DNA of 64,000 bases from JBDTSW01 sp963782605 (GTDB taxonomy: Bacteria; Actinomycetota; Thermoleophilia; Solirubrobacterales; 70-9), in NCBI GenBank assembly GCA_963782605.1, contig CAWAKK010000006.1, positions 62,001 to 126,000 on the forward strand, in the 5' to 3' direction. The number at the start of each line of letters is the position of its first letter. The first letter of the stretch is position 1. The translations under genes were made by a program, and so were the position numbers. This document shows positions 25,720 to 33,556 of this stretch, piece after piece. The notes under the pieces were generated by a model. It saw only the letters and a list, made by a program, of their open reading frames with translations. It had not been told where the DNA came from and did not search any database.

Positions 25720-26436
25720 ATGGCAGCGCCCGACGCGAAAGAGGCCGTGGAGGCCACGCGCGAGCCAAACTTCCTGCTGGCGAAGCCCGAGCGGAGGCTG
25801 CTTCGGGCAACCGCAGCCCGGCTGCCCCGCTGGGTGCTTCCAGACGACCTGACCATCCTCGGCGTCCTCGCCGCGATCGGGATCTGCGTCGCCTACCAGC
25901 TCTCAAACGAGTCCAACGACTGGCTCTGGGTGGCGAGCGCGCTCTTGGTCGTGCAGTGGCTCGGCGATTCGCTCGACGGGACCCTGGCGCGGGTGCGGGG
26001 CATCGAGCGTCCAACCTACGGCTATTACGTCGACCATCTCGTGGACGCGATCTCAACCGCGGCGATCGGCATCGGGCTCGGCCTCTCTCCGTACATGCTG
26101 CTCTCGGTGGGGACGCTGATCGTCGTCGCCTACCTCATCCTCTCGATCAACGTCTATCTCGAGAGCTATGCGTTCGGCCGCTTCTCGATCGGCTACGGGC
26201 TTCTCGGCCCGACGGAGATGCGGTTGATCCTGATCGCGCTCAACACCGCGCTCGCGCTCGGCCTGGGCCTCGACTTCCAGATCGGGGACCTCGACCTGAC
26301 CGTCCTGGACGCGATCGGGCTGGCCATCGCGGCGACGATGATCGTGCTGCTGTTTGGCAGGGCGGCGCGGAACCTCAATGAGCTGGCGAAGCGAGAACCG
26401 GCAGCCTCAAGGCGCGATCGCGATCGAATCGGTTGA
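25720..26436 (+). CDS. CDP-alcohol phosphatidyltransferase family protein
   Basis: 238 aa. The catalytic signature D-x2-D-G-x2-A-R-x(n)-G-x3-D-x3-D is present as DSLDGTLAR followed by GYYVDHLVD near residues 86-112. About six membrane helices surround it. Such enzymes swap CMP of a CDP-alcohol (CDP-diacylglycerol or similar) for an alcohol such as inositol phosphate or glycerol phosphate. The precise substrate is unclear; the N-terminal 30 residues (EATREPNFLLAKPERRL) are not those of PgsA. It is divergent from DUF192. The 3' flank holds GCCTC-TT-GAGGC (26443-26454), then GCGAC-T5-GTCGC (26453-26467), possibly a terminator. Confidence 0.88.
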   Translation: MAAPDAKEAVEATREPNFLLAKPERRLLRATAARLPRWVLPDDLTILGVLAAIGICVAYQLSNESNDWLWVASALLVVQWLGDSLDGTLARVRGIERPTYGYYVDHLVDAISTAAIGIGLGLSPYMLLSVGTLIVVAYLILSINVYLESYAFGRFSIGYGLLGPTEMRLILIALNTALALGLGLDFQIGDLDLTVLDAIGLAIAATMIVLLFGRAARNLNELAKREPAASRRDRDRIG

Positions 26437-26510
26437 TTCCGGGCCTCTTGAGGCGACTTTTTGTCGCAGATTGCGGGAATGCTCCGTGCAGGGCTGAGAG
26501 CGTTCGTCTA

Positions 26511-26650
26511 GGTTGATCCTTGCAACCGGGAGAGAGAGGAACCGCAAAGCCAAGCGGGCTCCACTCTCGAAGGTGACGAGAAAGCTTATTCCGTGCGAAG
26601 GCTACGCGCGGGGCAGGCAGAGGCGTCACCACCGGTTGCGTTTTATTTCC
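26511..26650 (+). ncRNA. Candidate structured RNA: three-way junction with alternative pairing and U-rich 3' end
   Basis: In a 418-base gap without a convincing gene, several exact complementarities nest. P1 is GCAACCGG (26522-26529) with CCGGTTGC (26632-26639), 8 bp. Hairpin P2 (26532-26568) is GAGAG-A-GGA-A-CCGC, loop AAAGCCAA, GCGG-GC-TCC-A-CTCTC. P3 is GGTGACG (26572-26578) with CGTCACC (26624-26630), 7 bp, one base from P1. P1 is followed directly by GTTTTATTT, terminator-like. GGTT at 26511-26514 can instead pair AACC at 26524-26527, competing with P1. No plus-strand gene follows for 700 bases, so a stand-alone RNA is more likely than a riboswitch. I do not recognise the class. Confidence 0.45.
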
Positions 26651-26854
26651 CCCCTTGGACGCCCGCCGAAGGCACGTCCGATCGCCTCTCTAACTTCCGA
26701 ATCGCGGCGACGCCGTCGATCATCGGAAACCTGCCATTCCGAGATCGCGCGACCGGGGCGCAATACCCGGGAGCAGGGCGCCGCGGGCTCCACCCCGGAG
26801 TCGGCCCCCGGCTAGCCCGCCCGCTCCCACCCAGGCCAGCGGCTTCACTCGAGG
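26651..26854. other. Remaining intergenic sequence, no feature seen
   Basis: Short open frames cross this stretch in several frames, but they are Arg/Pro/Ser-rich and have no ribosome-binding site or recognisable homology. The sequence after the T-rich run is GC-rich and unremarkable, ending at the stop of the GFA gene. Confidence 0.5.
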
Positions 26855-27295
26855 CTAGGGGTAGTCCGGCTTGCGCTCCGGGAACCGAGGCAGCCCGTCG
26901 TCGGGGATCTCCTCCCAGCTCACCGCGTAGTCCGTAAACGCGCGGAAGCTCGGACGGACTCCCGGGTCGCCGTCGAAGGCGCTCATTCGAATCGTCATCC
27001 TCGGGCCCTCGGGGTCGCGGCTCATAAGATGAGCCCCGCAGTTCGTGCAGAAGCACTTCTCCATGCCCCCGTCGGGGTGGCGCCAAGCTCCGAGCAGCCC
27101 CTCGCCCTGGGTCAAGCGGAAGGCGTCCTTGGTCGTCCGGGCGGATGCGGAGAAGCCCGATCCCGTCCGTCCCTGGCAGCGTGTGCAGTGGCAGTAGCCC
27201 GCGCTTTGCGGCGCCTCGGAGAGCTCGAAGCGGATGCCGCCACAGAGGCAGCCGCCCGTCAGCGGCGAGCTCGGCGCGAGACTCGGTTCAGTCAT
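26855..27295 (-). CDS. GFA (glutathione-dependent formaldehyde-activating/CENP-V) family zinc protein
   Basis: 146 aa. The zinc-binding cysteines appear as GGCLCGGIRF, then YCHCTRCQGRTG and FCTNCGAHL, the three GFA clusters. ATG 27295 is chosen over a longer frame because GGGAGG lies about nine bases upstream. The family fold carries one structural and one catalytic-type zinc; despite its name most members have no proven formaldehyde role, and actinobacteria lack glutathione. It is divergent from the homocysteine methyltransferase gene. Confidence 0.92.
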   Translation of the reverse strand: MTEPSLAPSSPLTGGCLCGGIRFELSEAPQSAGYCHCTRCQGRTGSGFSASARTTKDAFRLTQGEGLLGAWRHPDGGMEKCFCTNCGAHLMSRDPEGPRMTIRMSAFDGDPGVRPSFRAFTDYAVSWEEIPDDGLPRFPERKPDYP

Positions 27296-27339
27296 CCCTG
27301 GATCCTCCCGCTCATGAGCAAAGCGTGCGTTTTCAGGCA

Positions 27340-27345
27340 TAGAAT
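27340..27345 (+). promoter_or_regulatory. Candidate -10 box (TAGAAT) for the homocysteine methyltransferase gene
   Basis: TAGAAT is 32 bases before ATG 27378, giving a normal leader that contains AAAGGA close to the start. No good -35 is visible. Confidence 0.35.
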
Positions 27346-27377
27346 CGAGCCGCGCCGCCAGCGACGAAAGGACTCCG

Positions 27378-28328
27378 ATGAGTTACCGCCAGCGACTTCC
27401 CCAGCTCGATGGCGACCTCTTCCTCACGGACGGTGGCATCGAAACGACCCTGGTCTTCCACGAGGGCATCGACCTCCCGCTGTTCGCCGCGTTCGGCTTG
27501 TTGAGCGACGAGGAGGGCACGGAGGCGTTGCGCGGCTACTTCAAGCCATACCTGGAGCTCGCCCGCGACCGCGGCACCGGCTTCGTGCTCGAGAGCCCCA
27601 CTTGGCGCGCGAGCCCCCGCTGGGCCTCCGAGCTCGGGTACAGCGACGAGGAGCTGGATGGGCTCAACCGCAAGGCGATCGTCCTGCTCGAGGAGCTCCG
27701 CTCCGAATACGAGGGCTCCGGTCCGATCGTGATCAGCGGGTGCGTGGGTCCTCAAGACGACGGCTACAGCCCCACGATCAAGCTGAGCGCGGACGAGGCA
27801 ACCGAGTACCACTCAACGCAGATCAACACCTTCGCCGACACCGCCGCCGACATGGTCACCGCCCTCACGTTGACCTATGCCAACGAGGCGATCGGCATCG
27901 CGCGGGCCGCTGCGGCGGCGGAAATGCCCGCGGCGATCTCGTTCACCGTGGAGACCGACGGCAGGCTGCCGAGCGGTCAGGCCCTGGGCGATGCGATCCG
28001 CGAGGTGGATGAGGCGACGGACCGGTCCCCCGCCTACTTCATGCTGAACTGCGCGCATCCGACCCACTTCGAGGACGTTCTCGGCAAGGGTCAGGGGTGG
28101 CAGGAGCGGGTGCTGGGCTTGCGGGCCAACGCGTCGACCAAGAGCCACGCCGAGCTCGACGAGGCGACCGAGCTCGACGAGGGAGACCCGGAGGACCTGG
28201 GCGCCCGGTACGCGGATCTGCGTGAGGCGCTTCCGAGCCTGACGGTCCTCGGCGGCTGCTGCGGTACCGACGACCGCCACGTCGCATGCATCGCCCAGGA
28301 CTGGCAGGCCGAGGGAGCCGCACGGTAG
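27378..28328 (+). CDS. Homocysteine S-methyltransferase family protein
   Basis: 316 aa, TIM-barrel. The start LFLTDGGIETTLVFHEG is the family N-terminus. The zinc ligands are GCVGP (about residue 122) and GGCCGTDDRHV (near 292), with MLNCAHP between, as in MmuM/YitJ-type enzymes. It transfers a methyl group from S-methylmethionine, SAM or betaine to homocysteine to form methionine. It stands alone with its own promoter and a strong terminator. With metF upstream and cbs-metB downstream it belongs to the sulphur amino acid genes of this window. Confidence 0.92.
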   Translation: MSYRQRLPQLDGDLFLTDGGIETTLVFHEGIDLPLFAAFGLLSDEEGTEALRGYFKPYLELARDRGTGFVLESPTWRASPRWASELGYSDEELDGLNRKAIVLLEELRSEYEGSGPIVISGCVGPQDDGYSPTIKLSADEATEYHSTQINTFADTAADMVTALTLTYANEAIGIARAAAAAEMPAAISFTVETDGRLPSGQALGDAIREVDEATDRSPAYFMLNCAHPTHFEDVLGKGQGWQERVLGLRANASTKSHAELDEATELDEGDPEDLGARYADLREALPSLTVLGGCCGTDDRHVACIAQDWQAEGAAR

Positions 28329-28342
28329 GTCCCAAGACGGCG

Positions 28343-28376
28343 AAGGCCGGCCCGCATCGCGGACCGGCCTTCTTTC
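28343..28376. terminator. Intrinsic terminator after the homocysteine methyltransferase gene
   Basis: AAGGCCGG (28343-28350) pairs with CCGGCCTT (28364-28371), extended inward past one mismatch by CCG/CGG. TCTTTCC follows on the plus strand. It lies between convergent genes (28328 and 28422) and probably serves both. Confidence 0.75.
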
Positions 28377-28421
28377 CCTCCCAGGCTCGCGTTTGGCGAG
28401 CGCGGTGGCTCCCTCGAGCGA

Positions 28422-28799
28422 TCAGTGGCGGGTGATCACCGGGCTGAGGTCGCCCTTGCAGTCGGCGGTCTTCTTGGCCTGGGCGTAGAAGCGGCCCTTC
28501 TTTAAGCCCGAGTTGCCGATCGACCACATCGCGTTTGGACCGTTCGGCGAAGCGGTGTCGCTGCCGATCTTCTGGTCCGACTGCGGGTCCGGCGTATGCC
28601 CGGGAGCCAGCTTGAAGACGTTCACCTTGCGATCGCTCTCGCAGTTGTCCTCGTCGGGGCTCTTGACGTAGCCGTAGTAGTCGCCGTTTTGACCCTTGAT
28701 CGTGACCTCGGTCGGGGCCTTCTCGTTGGCGGCGGCACCCGAGGCGGCAACTCCGCTGATCGTGACTACGGCGGTGGCAATGAGCGTCTTGACCTTCAT
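28422..28799 (-). CDS. Small secreted protein of unknown function
   Basis: 125 aa. ATG 28799 is preceded by AGAAGGTGAG at a normal ribosome-binding distance. A signal peptide (MKVKTLIATAVVTISGVAASG, cleaved near AAA-NE) leaves a mature part of about 100 residues. It contains VTIKGQNGDYYGYVKSPD, two cysteines (NCESDRK and TADCKGD) that could form a disulfide, and KKGRFYAQAKK. I do not know a named domain; it resembles small secreted proteins I associate with Solirubrobacterales. Upstream genes are on the same strand but 120 bases away. Confidence 0.75.
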   Translation of the reverse strand: MKVKTLIATAVVTISGVAASGAAANEKAPTEVTIKGQNGDYYGYVKSPDEDNCESDRKVNVFKLAPGHTPDPQSDQKIGSDTASPNGPNAMWSIGNSGLKKGRFYAQAKKTADCKGDLSPVITRH

Positions 28800-28922
28800 G
28801 TGTCTCACCTTCTGCCCGGCTCGTCCGGGCCTCGATTGACGATGAGAGAAGGATCGATCCGATCGGCACCGGCTACCAGGGGCCCAAGGCAGGGCCGGAG
28901 CACGCTCGGGGGGTGGTCGTGA

Positions 28923-29717
28923 TCACCCCTGGGTGGAGCTCGCTGCGTCTGCCTCGGGGGGCCGCAGGAGCTCAACGGTCTTCCACGCCGGCCGAAAGCC
29001 GAGGCGTGCGTAGAGCTCCTTCGGGCGGTCCTCGTCGTCGGCCACGATCCAGAGATCGCGGGCGTCGCTCGCGGCCTGGATCGCGGTACGGGTGAGCGCC
29101 TCACCGCGGCCCGAACCGCGGTGATCAGGATGCACGTAGACCGCCACGATCTCAGCACCCTCGCTGTCGCCTTCGATCTGGGCGAATCCGACCGGGGTGG
29201 ACCCCTCGGTCACGGCGAGGACACGAGCCCCAAGTCCGAGCGCTACCTCCCGTGCATGAGGCTCGTGCGGCGCGTAGTCGATACCCGGGAAATCCTCTTG
29301 ATGCCAGGTGGCCCTGAGGTCTCGAACGGCGTCGTAGGGCACCTCCTCGACTCCGATCACGGGTCCCGGCGCCGACGCCGCCTCGTGACGCATCCAGAGC
29401 AGCCGCTCGGTCATCCATCCGCGGCGTTCGAACTCGGGACGCAGCGGCTCAGCGACTTCAACGAGGTCGAACTCAAAGCGCCGATGCTCGCTGGCCGCCA
29501 GCAGCTCATCCGCGACGGCGATCAGCTTCTCGACGCTCATCCCCGGGTCGTCTTCGACGCGAATGAGGTTGAAGTCCCAGTAGGTCGGATGGCGAGTAGC
29601 TCGCACCACCGTCCCGTGGTCCCAGGGCTCGATCACGTCACACACCGCGGCGTGTGCGGCATTCCGCCAGCTGCGCGCGCGTTCGGCGACGTTGTCAGGA
29701 GGGCTCGAGGCGGTCAC
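28923..29717 (-). CDS. GNAT family N-acetyltransferase
   Basis: 264 aa. The first half is an unfamiliar domain with a conserved-looking TYWDFNLIRVEDD. The second half is a clear GNAT fold with VAVYVHPDHRGSGRGEALT, the acetyl-CoA binding R/QxxGxG/A loop, and ELYARLGFRPAW near the end. The GTG start is preceded by GGAGGC. The acceptor cannot be predicted. It precedes the small HExxH protein gene's 3' side by 40 bases in the same direction. Confidence 0.88.
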   Translation of the reverse strand: MTASSPPDNVAERARSWRNAAHAAVCDVIEPWDHGTVVRATRHPTYWDFNLIRVEDDPGMSVEKLIAVADELLAASEHRRFEFDLVEVAEPLRPEFERRGWMTERLLWMRHEAASAPGPVIGVEEVPYDAVRDLRATWHQEDFPGIDYAPHEPHAREVALGLGARVLAVTEGSTPVGFAQIEGDSEGAEIVAVYVHPDHRGSGRGEALTRTAIQAASDARDLWIVADDEDRPKELYARLGFRPAWKTVELLRPPEADAASSTQG

Positions 29718-29756
29718 GCCTCCAGGCTATCCCGGCGGGCTTCGAACCCGGGCGCC

Positions 29757-30254
29757 TCAGCTGTAGGGGCTGGTCTCGAGCGAAGCGCCGTGCTTGGCCG
29801 CGCATTGGTCGGCCATCAGCTCGTCGTTGCCGAAGTTGGCGTGGCAGAGCTCGTGGGCCACGACGTAGTAGGTGGGGTTGGAGATCGAGATGTACGGGCC
29901 TGCGCCCTCGGGGCACTCGGCATAGGGGCAGGTGACGCCCCAGTGGGTCCCCCCTTCCCAGTCAAGACCCGGACCCGGGCAGCGAAGGTCCCAGCCCGCC
30001 GGGACGCGAAGCCCCTTGGAGGCGGCGATATCGAGGTTGAGTTCGCACGGGCTCTGCGCTTCCGGGGCCGAGCTCTGTTCCTCCCGGTCGTCACCACCCC
30101 CGGTCGCGACCTGCGCGACCGGGGGCGAGATGCGCTCGCCTCCGGCCCCCAAGTCGAACCCGGCCATGGCGCTCTCCGCGAAGAGCAGCGCACCGACCGC
30201 AAGCAGCACGAGAACACACGGGATGCGAGCGATGGCGGGAATCCGCAGGGGCAC
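29757..30254 (-). CDS. Small secreted protein with an HExxH motif
   Basis: 165 aa. A signal peptide (CVLVLLAVGALLFAESAMA) and a Gly/Glu linker lead to a short Cys-containing domain. Near its C-terminus YYVVAHELCHANFGND contains HELCH, an HExxH zinc motif, and ELMADQCAAKHG follows with a possible third ligand. The domain resembles small secreted metallopeptidase-like proteins of uncertain activity; five or six cysteines may be disulfide bonded. I do not recognise a named family. The promoter is not obvious; a TTAT sequence abuts the GTG. Confidence 0.68.
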   Translation of the reverse strand: MPLRIPAIARIPCVLVLLAVGALLFAESAMAGFDLGAGGERISPPVAQVATGGGDDREEQSSAPEAQSPCELNLDIAASKGLRVPAGWDLRCPGPGLDWEGGTHWGVTCPYAECPEGAGPYISISNPTYYVVAHELCHANFGNDELMADQCAAKHGASLETSPYS

Positions 30255-30369
30255 ATAAGGACCATCGGCCCAAACGTTCCAAGCGAAACCCCCGCCCCAC
30301 GGAACTGGACGTTTGATCTAGGCAGGGCGGCCTCAGCCGCTGTGCCCAGGCAGCGAGCGGGCGCTGGAG

Positions 30370-30999
30370 CTACGCGTCCGCGTCGTGGAGGAGCCGCATC
30401 TCACGGGCGAGGGCCGGGCTGGCGTAGGGCCCTTCTCCCTCGAGCTCTCCGATCACCGAGCCGATTACCTCGTCCTCCTTGTCCTGGCTCAGCTTGCGCT
30501 TGGCGACGATTCTCGTTGGCTGCAGGCGCAAGCCGACGGTGCCACGGCTGAGGCGTCGTGCGTTCTCCAGGGTGGCCTCGTCTGCGTCCAGCGGCCGCGG
30601 GTTGGGGACCCGGTCCTCGAAGTGATCGACCAGTCTCTTCAGCACCGCGAAGTTCTCCTCCTCACTGAGGACCTCGGGCACTCCCGAGAGGTGCGCGACG
30701 ATGAAGTTCCAAGTGGGCACCCAGACGAGGTCGCCGTACCAGCTGGGCGAGATGTATCCATGCGGGCCCTGGACGATGACCAGGAGCTCATGCTCACCGA
30801 GCTCGTGCACCTGCTCGTCCGGACGGCCCAGGTGCGTCACGATCGAGACGTCATCACGGTCCTCCTCGAGCAGGACCGGGTAGTGCGAAGCCACCAGCCC
30901 GCTGGATGCATCCGAGACGAGCGTGGCCCACGGGTTCTCGCGGATGACGCGCTTGATCACTTCCACGTCGTCGAGGGCGTAGTAGGGGTTCTTTCTCAT
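30370..30999 (-). CDS. PaiB-type FMN-binding protein / negative transcriptional regulator family
   Basis: 209 aa. The flavin split-barrel is shown by NPWATLVSD, then the segment GYISPSWYGD, and WVPTWNFIVAHLSG, all hallmarks of the PaiB (FMN_bind_2) family. Members were named from Bacillus PaiB, linked to protease and sporulation control, but most are probably small flavin or heme-binding oxidoreductases. It starts four bases after the metB stop and is the last gene of cbs-metB-paiB. A link to sulphur metabolism is only contextual. Confidence 0.92.
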   Translation of the reverse strand: MRKNPYYALDDVEVIKRVIRENPWATLVSDASSGLVASHYPVLLEEDRDDVSIVTHLGRPDEQVHELGEHELLVIVQGPHGYISPSWYGDLVWVPTWNFIVAHLSGVPEVLSEEENFAVLKRLVDHFEDRVPNPRPLDADEATLENARRLSRGTVGLRLQPTRIVAKRKLSQDKEDEVIGSVIGELEGEGPYASPALAREMRLLHDADA

Positions 31000-31003
31000 C
31001 GGC

Positions 31004-32089
31004 TCAGGTGAGGACGGATTTCAGGTCGGCGACGAGGTCATCAGCGTCCTCGACGCCGCAGGAGAGCCGGACGAGATCGGCCGGGACGGCTGCGTCGGAG
31101 TCCTCGACCGACTGGTGCGTCATCGCCTGCGGCACCTCGATCAGGGATTCGACCCCGCCGAGCGACTCGGCGAGGGAGAAGATGCTGGTCGCCGACGCGA
31201 TCCTGATTGCCTCCGGGTGCCGGAACGAGACCATGCCGCCGAACCCTGGCCAGCGCACGTCGGCGACGCCCTCGGCCCCGCGCAGGTACTCGCTCACGGC
31301 GCGTCCGTTCTCGGTGTGGGCAGCGACCCTCAGGTGCAGGGTCCGCAGGCCCCGGTGGACCAAGAAACAGTCGAACGGGCCGGGCACCGCTCCGACCGAG
31401 TTCTGGACGAACCGGACGCGCTCGTGCAGGTCAGGATCGCCTACGACCACCGCGCCCCCGACGGAGTCGGAGTGGCCTCCCAGGTACTTGGTCGTGGAGT
31501 GCACGACCGCATCGGCGCCCGACTCGAGCGGGCGCTGGATCGCGGGCGTGGCGAAGGTGTTGTCCACGCACACGAGCGCCTCACCCGAGCGCTCCACCAC
31601 GGCCTCGATGTCGACCACACCCAGCAGCGGGTTCGTGGGCGTCTCGACCCAGACCAGCCTCGTCTCCGGCCGCAGGGCCGCCGCGACCGCATCCGGGTCG
31701 GACTGATCGACGAGATCGTGGTCGAGGCCCCAGCGGGAGAGCACCTTGTCGACCAGCCTGAACGTGCCGCCGTAGAGATCGGCCGGGAGGATCACGTGAT
31801 CGCCTGCAGCACAGACGGCGGTTATGACCGCGTGCTCGGCGGCCATCCCGCTCGAGAACGCAGTTCCCAGGCCTCCCTCGAGCTCGCCGAGCGCCGTCTC
31901 GAGCGCCGCCCGCGTCGGGTTCGCCGAGCGCGCGTAGTCGAAGTCCTCCGTGAACTCGCCCGGGGCCGGCTGTATGTAGGTCGAGGTCTGGTGGATCGGC
32001 GGGATCACCGAGCCGTAGGTCGGATCCGGGTTCAGCCCGGCATGGACGGCGCGCGTGGCGAAGCGCGCGCCCTCGGGCGGTCCGCTCAT
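31004..32089 (-). CDS. metB: Cystathionine gamma-synthase/gamma-lyase (Cys/Met metabolism PLP enzyme)
   Basis: 361 aa, fold type I PLP enzyme. Visible family segments are THAVHAGLNPDP-like ATRAVHAGLNPDP, YARSANPTRAALE and FSSGMAAEHAV. The PLP lysine segment is VHSTTKYLGGHSD, and LRTLHLRV is also present. Members act as cystathionine gamma-synthase, gamma-lyase or beta-lyase; sequence alone does not separate them. Coupling to cystathionine beta-synthase (ATGA overlap) favours gamma-lyase in reverse transsulfuration, making cysteine from homocysteine. The gene symbol is therefore tentative. Confidence 0.88.
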   Translation of the reverse strand: MSGPPEGARFATRAVHAGLNPDPTYGSVIPPIHQTSTYIQPAPGEFTEDFDYARSANPTRAALETALGELEGGLGTAFSSGMAAEHAVITAVCAAGDHVILPADLYGGTFRLVDKVLSRWGLDHDLVDQSDPDAVAAALRPETRLVWVETPTNPLLGVVDIEAVVERSGEALVCVDNTFATPAIQRPLESGADAVVHSTTKYLGGHSDSVGGAVVVGDPDLHERVRFVQNSVGAVPGPFDCFLVHRGLRTLHLRVAAHTENGRAVSEYLRGAEGVADVRWPGFGGMVSFRHPEAIRIASATSIFSLAESLGGVESLIEVPQAMTHQSVEDSDAAVPADLVRLSCGVEDADDLVADLKSVLT

Positions 32090-33474
32090 CGCGACGCCAG
32101 CGACTCCAGCAGGTCGGCGCGGGTGACGATTCCCGTCGGGCGGCCCTCCTCGGTGACCAGCAGGGCCTCGGTTTGCCCGCTCAGCAGGTCGACGGCTTCG
32201 CGCACGGGGTCGCTGGCCGGCACGGCGTGGAATGGGGCCTCGAGCACGTCGACGATCTCGGCTCCGAGGAGCGAGGGATCCTCGATGCCGCGTCGCAGCA
32301 ACCCTCGCTCGGTGATCGCGCCGGCGACGGTCTGCGGGTCGTGGGAGGAGACGACGACCACCTGCGAGACGCCGTGCTCGTGCATGAGCGCGACGGCGTC
32401 GCGAACCTTGGCGTGCGTATCGACCGTCAAGAGCGGCGGAACCTCGCCCTCGGCGTGCTTGTGGCGAAGCACCTCGCCCAGCGTGGGCTCGGCCTCGCGC
32501 TCGAGGAACCCGTACTGGCGCAGCCAGGCGTCGTTGTAGACCTTGGAGAGATAGGAGCGCCCTCCGTCGGGGAGGATCACCAGGACCAGCGCGCCCGGGT
32601 CGTCGATGCCCTTCGCCACCTCGAGCGCCGCGTGCACGGCCATCCCCGAGGAGCCACCGGCGAGAATGCCCTCGGTCTCGGCGAGGCTCCTCGTGGTGGC
32701 GAACGCGTCGCGGTCGGAAACCGTCACGTAGCGATCGACGACCGAGGGGTCGAAGCTCTCCGGCCAGAAGTCCTCGCCGACGCCCTCGATCAGGTACGGC
32801 TTTACCTCGCCGCCCGAGTAGATCGAGCCGACGGGGTCGGCGCCGATGATCTCGATCGCGGGATTGCGCTCCTTGAGGAAGCGGCCCGCACCGGTGATCG
32901 TGCCGCCCGTGCCCACCCCGACGACGAAGTGCGTGATCAGTCCCCCCGTCTGGCGCCAGATCTCCGGCCCGGTCGCGTGGTAGTGCGCGTCGGGGTTGGC
33001 CTGGTTGAAGTACTGATTGGGCTGAAAGGCCCCTGGAATCTCCTCGGTGAGCCGATCAGCCACGCGGTAGTAGGACTCGGGCGAATCGGGCGGCACCTCT
33101 GTGGGGGCGACGACGACCTCGGCGCCGTACGCGCGCAGGAGGTCGATCTTCTCCTTGCTCATCTTGTCCGGCATGACGGCGATTACGCGGTAGCCCTTGA
33201 GGACCGCTGCGATCGCGAGCCCGGTCCCGGTGTTGCCGCTCGTGGGCTCCACGATGGTGCCGCCCGGCTTGAGCTTCCCGCTCCGCTCCGCCGCCTCGAT
33301 CAGCCCCAGCGCGATCCGATCCTTGATGGAGCCGCCGGGATTCAGCATCTCGACCTTGGCGACGAGCTGAGGGCGCACGTCGGCGATGCGCGAAAGGCGT
33401 ACCAGCGGCGTTTCGCCGATGGCCTCGAGGATCGAGTCCTTGATCTCGGTGGCCGTTGCCGACTTCGTCTCCAT
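32086..33474 (-). CDS. cbs: Cystathionine beta-synthase with C-terminal CBS-domain pair
   Basis: 462 aa from ATG 33474; the frame is open upstream but only antisense to the AIM24 gene. The fold type II PLP domain has GETPLVRL, NPGGSIKDRIA with the PLP lysine, EPTSGNTGTGLA, GVGTGGTITGAGR and GGSSGMAVHAA. Residues from about 335 form two CBS motifs (VRDAVALMHEHGVSQVVVV and VREAVDLLSGQTEALLV), which may bind SAM or nucleotides. It condenses homocysteine and serine, or acts as O-acetylserine-dependent cysteine synthase. GGGAGGG precedes the ATG. First gene of the operon with metB and paiB. Confidence 0.93.
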   Translation of the reverse strand: METKSATATEIKDSILEAIGETPLVRLSRIADVRPQLVAKVEMLNPGGSIKDRIALGLIEAAERSGKLKPGGTIVEPTSGNTGTGLAIAAVLKGYRVIAVMPDKMSKEKIDLLRAYGAEVVVAPTEVPPDSPESYYRVADRLTEEIPGAFQPNQYFNQANPDAHYHATGPEIWRQTGGLITHFVVGVGTGGTITGAGRFLKERNPAIEIIGADPVGSIYSGGEVKPYLIEGVGEDFWPESFDPSVVDRYVTVSDRDAFATTRSLAETEGILAGGSSGMAVHAALEVAKGIDDPGALVLVILPDGGRSYLSKVYNDAWLRQYGFLEREAEPTLGEVLRHKHAEGEVPPLLTVDTHAKVRDAVALMHEHGVSQVVVVSSHDPQTVAGAITERGLLRRGIEDPSLLGAEIVDVLEAPFHAVPASDPVREAVDLLSGQTEALLVTEEGRPTGIVTRADLLESLASR

Positions 33475-33556
33475 CAGGCCCTCCCAGGCACCATACCGCT
33501 GCGGGCGTCGCGGCTTGGTGCGTCCCAGCACCGCGGGCTGTGCGAGGATCGCGCGC

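Noticed and set aside
26528..26580. Resemblance to c-di-GMP-I riboswitch (GCAAAGCC) or to the RNase P core (GAGGAA ... GGGCTCCAC)
   Set aside because: The 3' half of the c-di-GMP-I fold and all later RNase P elements are absent, and the actual pairing forms a different three-way junction.
26513..26815. Possible 100-codon gene starting TTG in the intergenic region
   Set aside because: Low-complexity Arg/Ser composition, no ribosome-binding site, no recognisable domain, and it overlaps the structured RNA.
30268..30316. Inverted repeat AAACGT...ACGTTT with inner TCC/GGA
   Set aside because: Long loop, no T-run, and not clearly placed as an operator or terminator.
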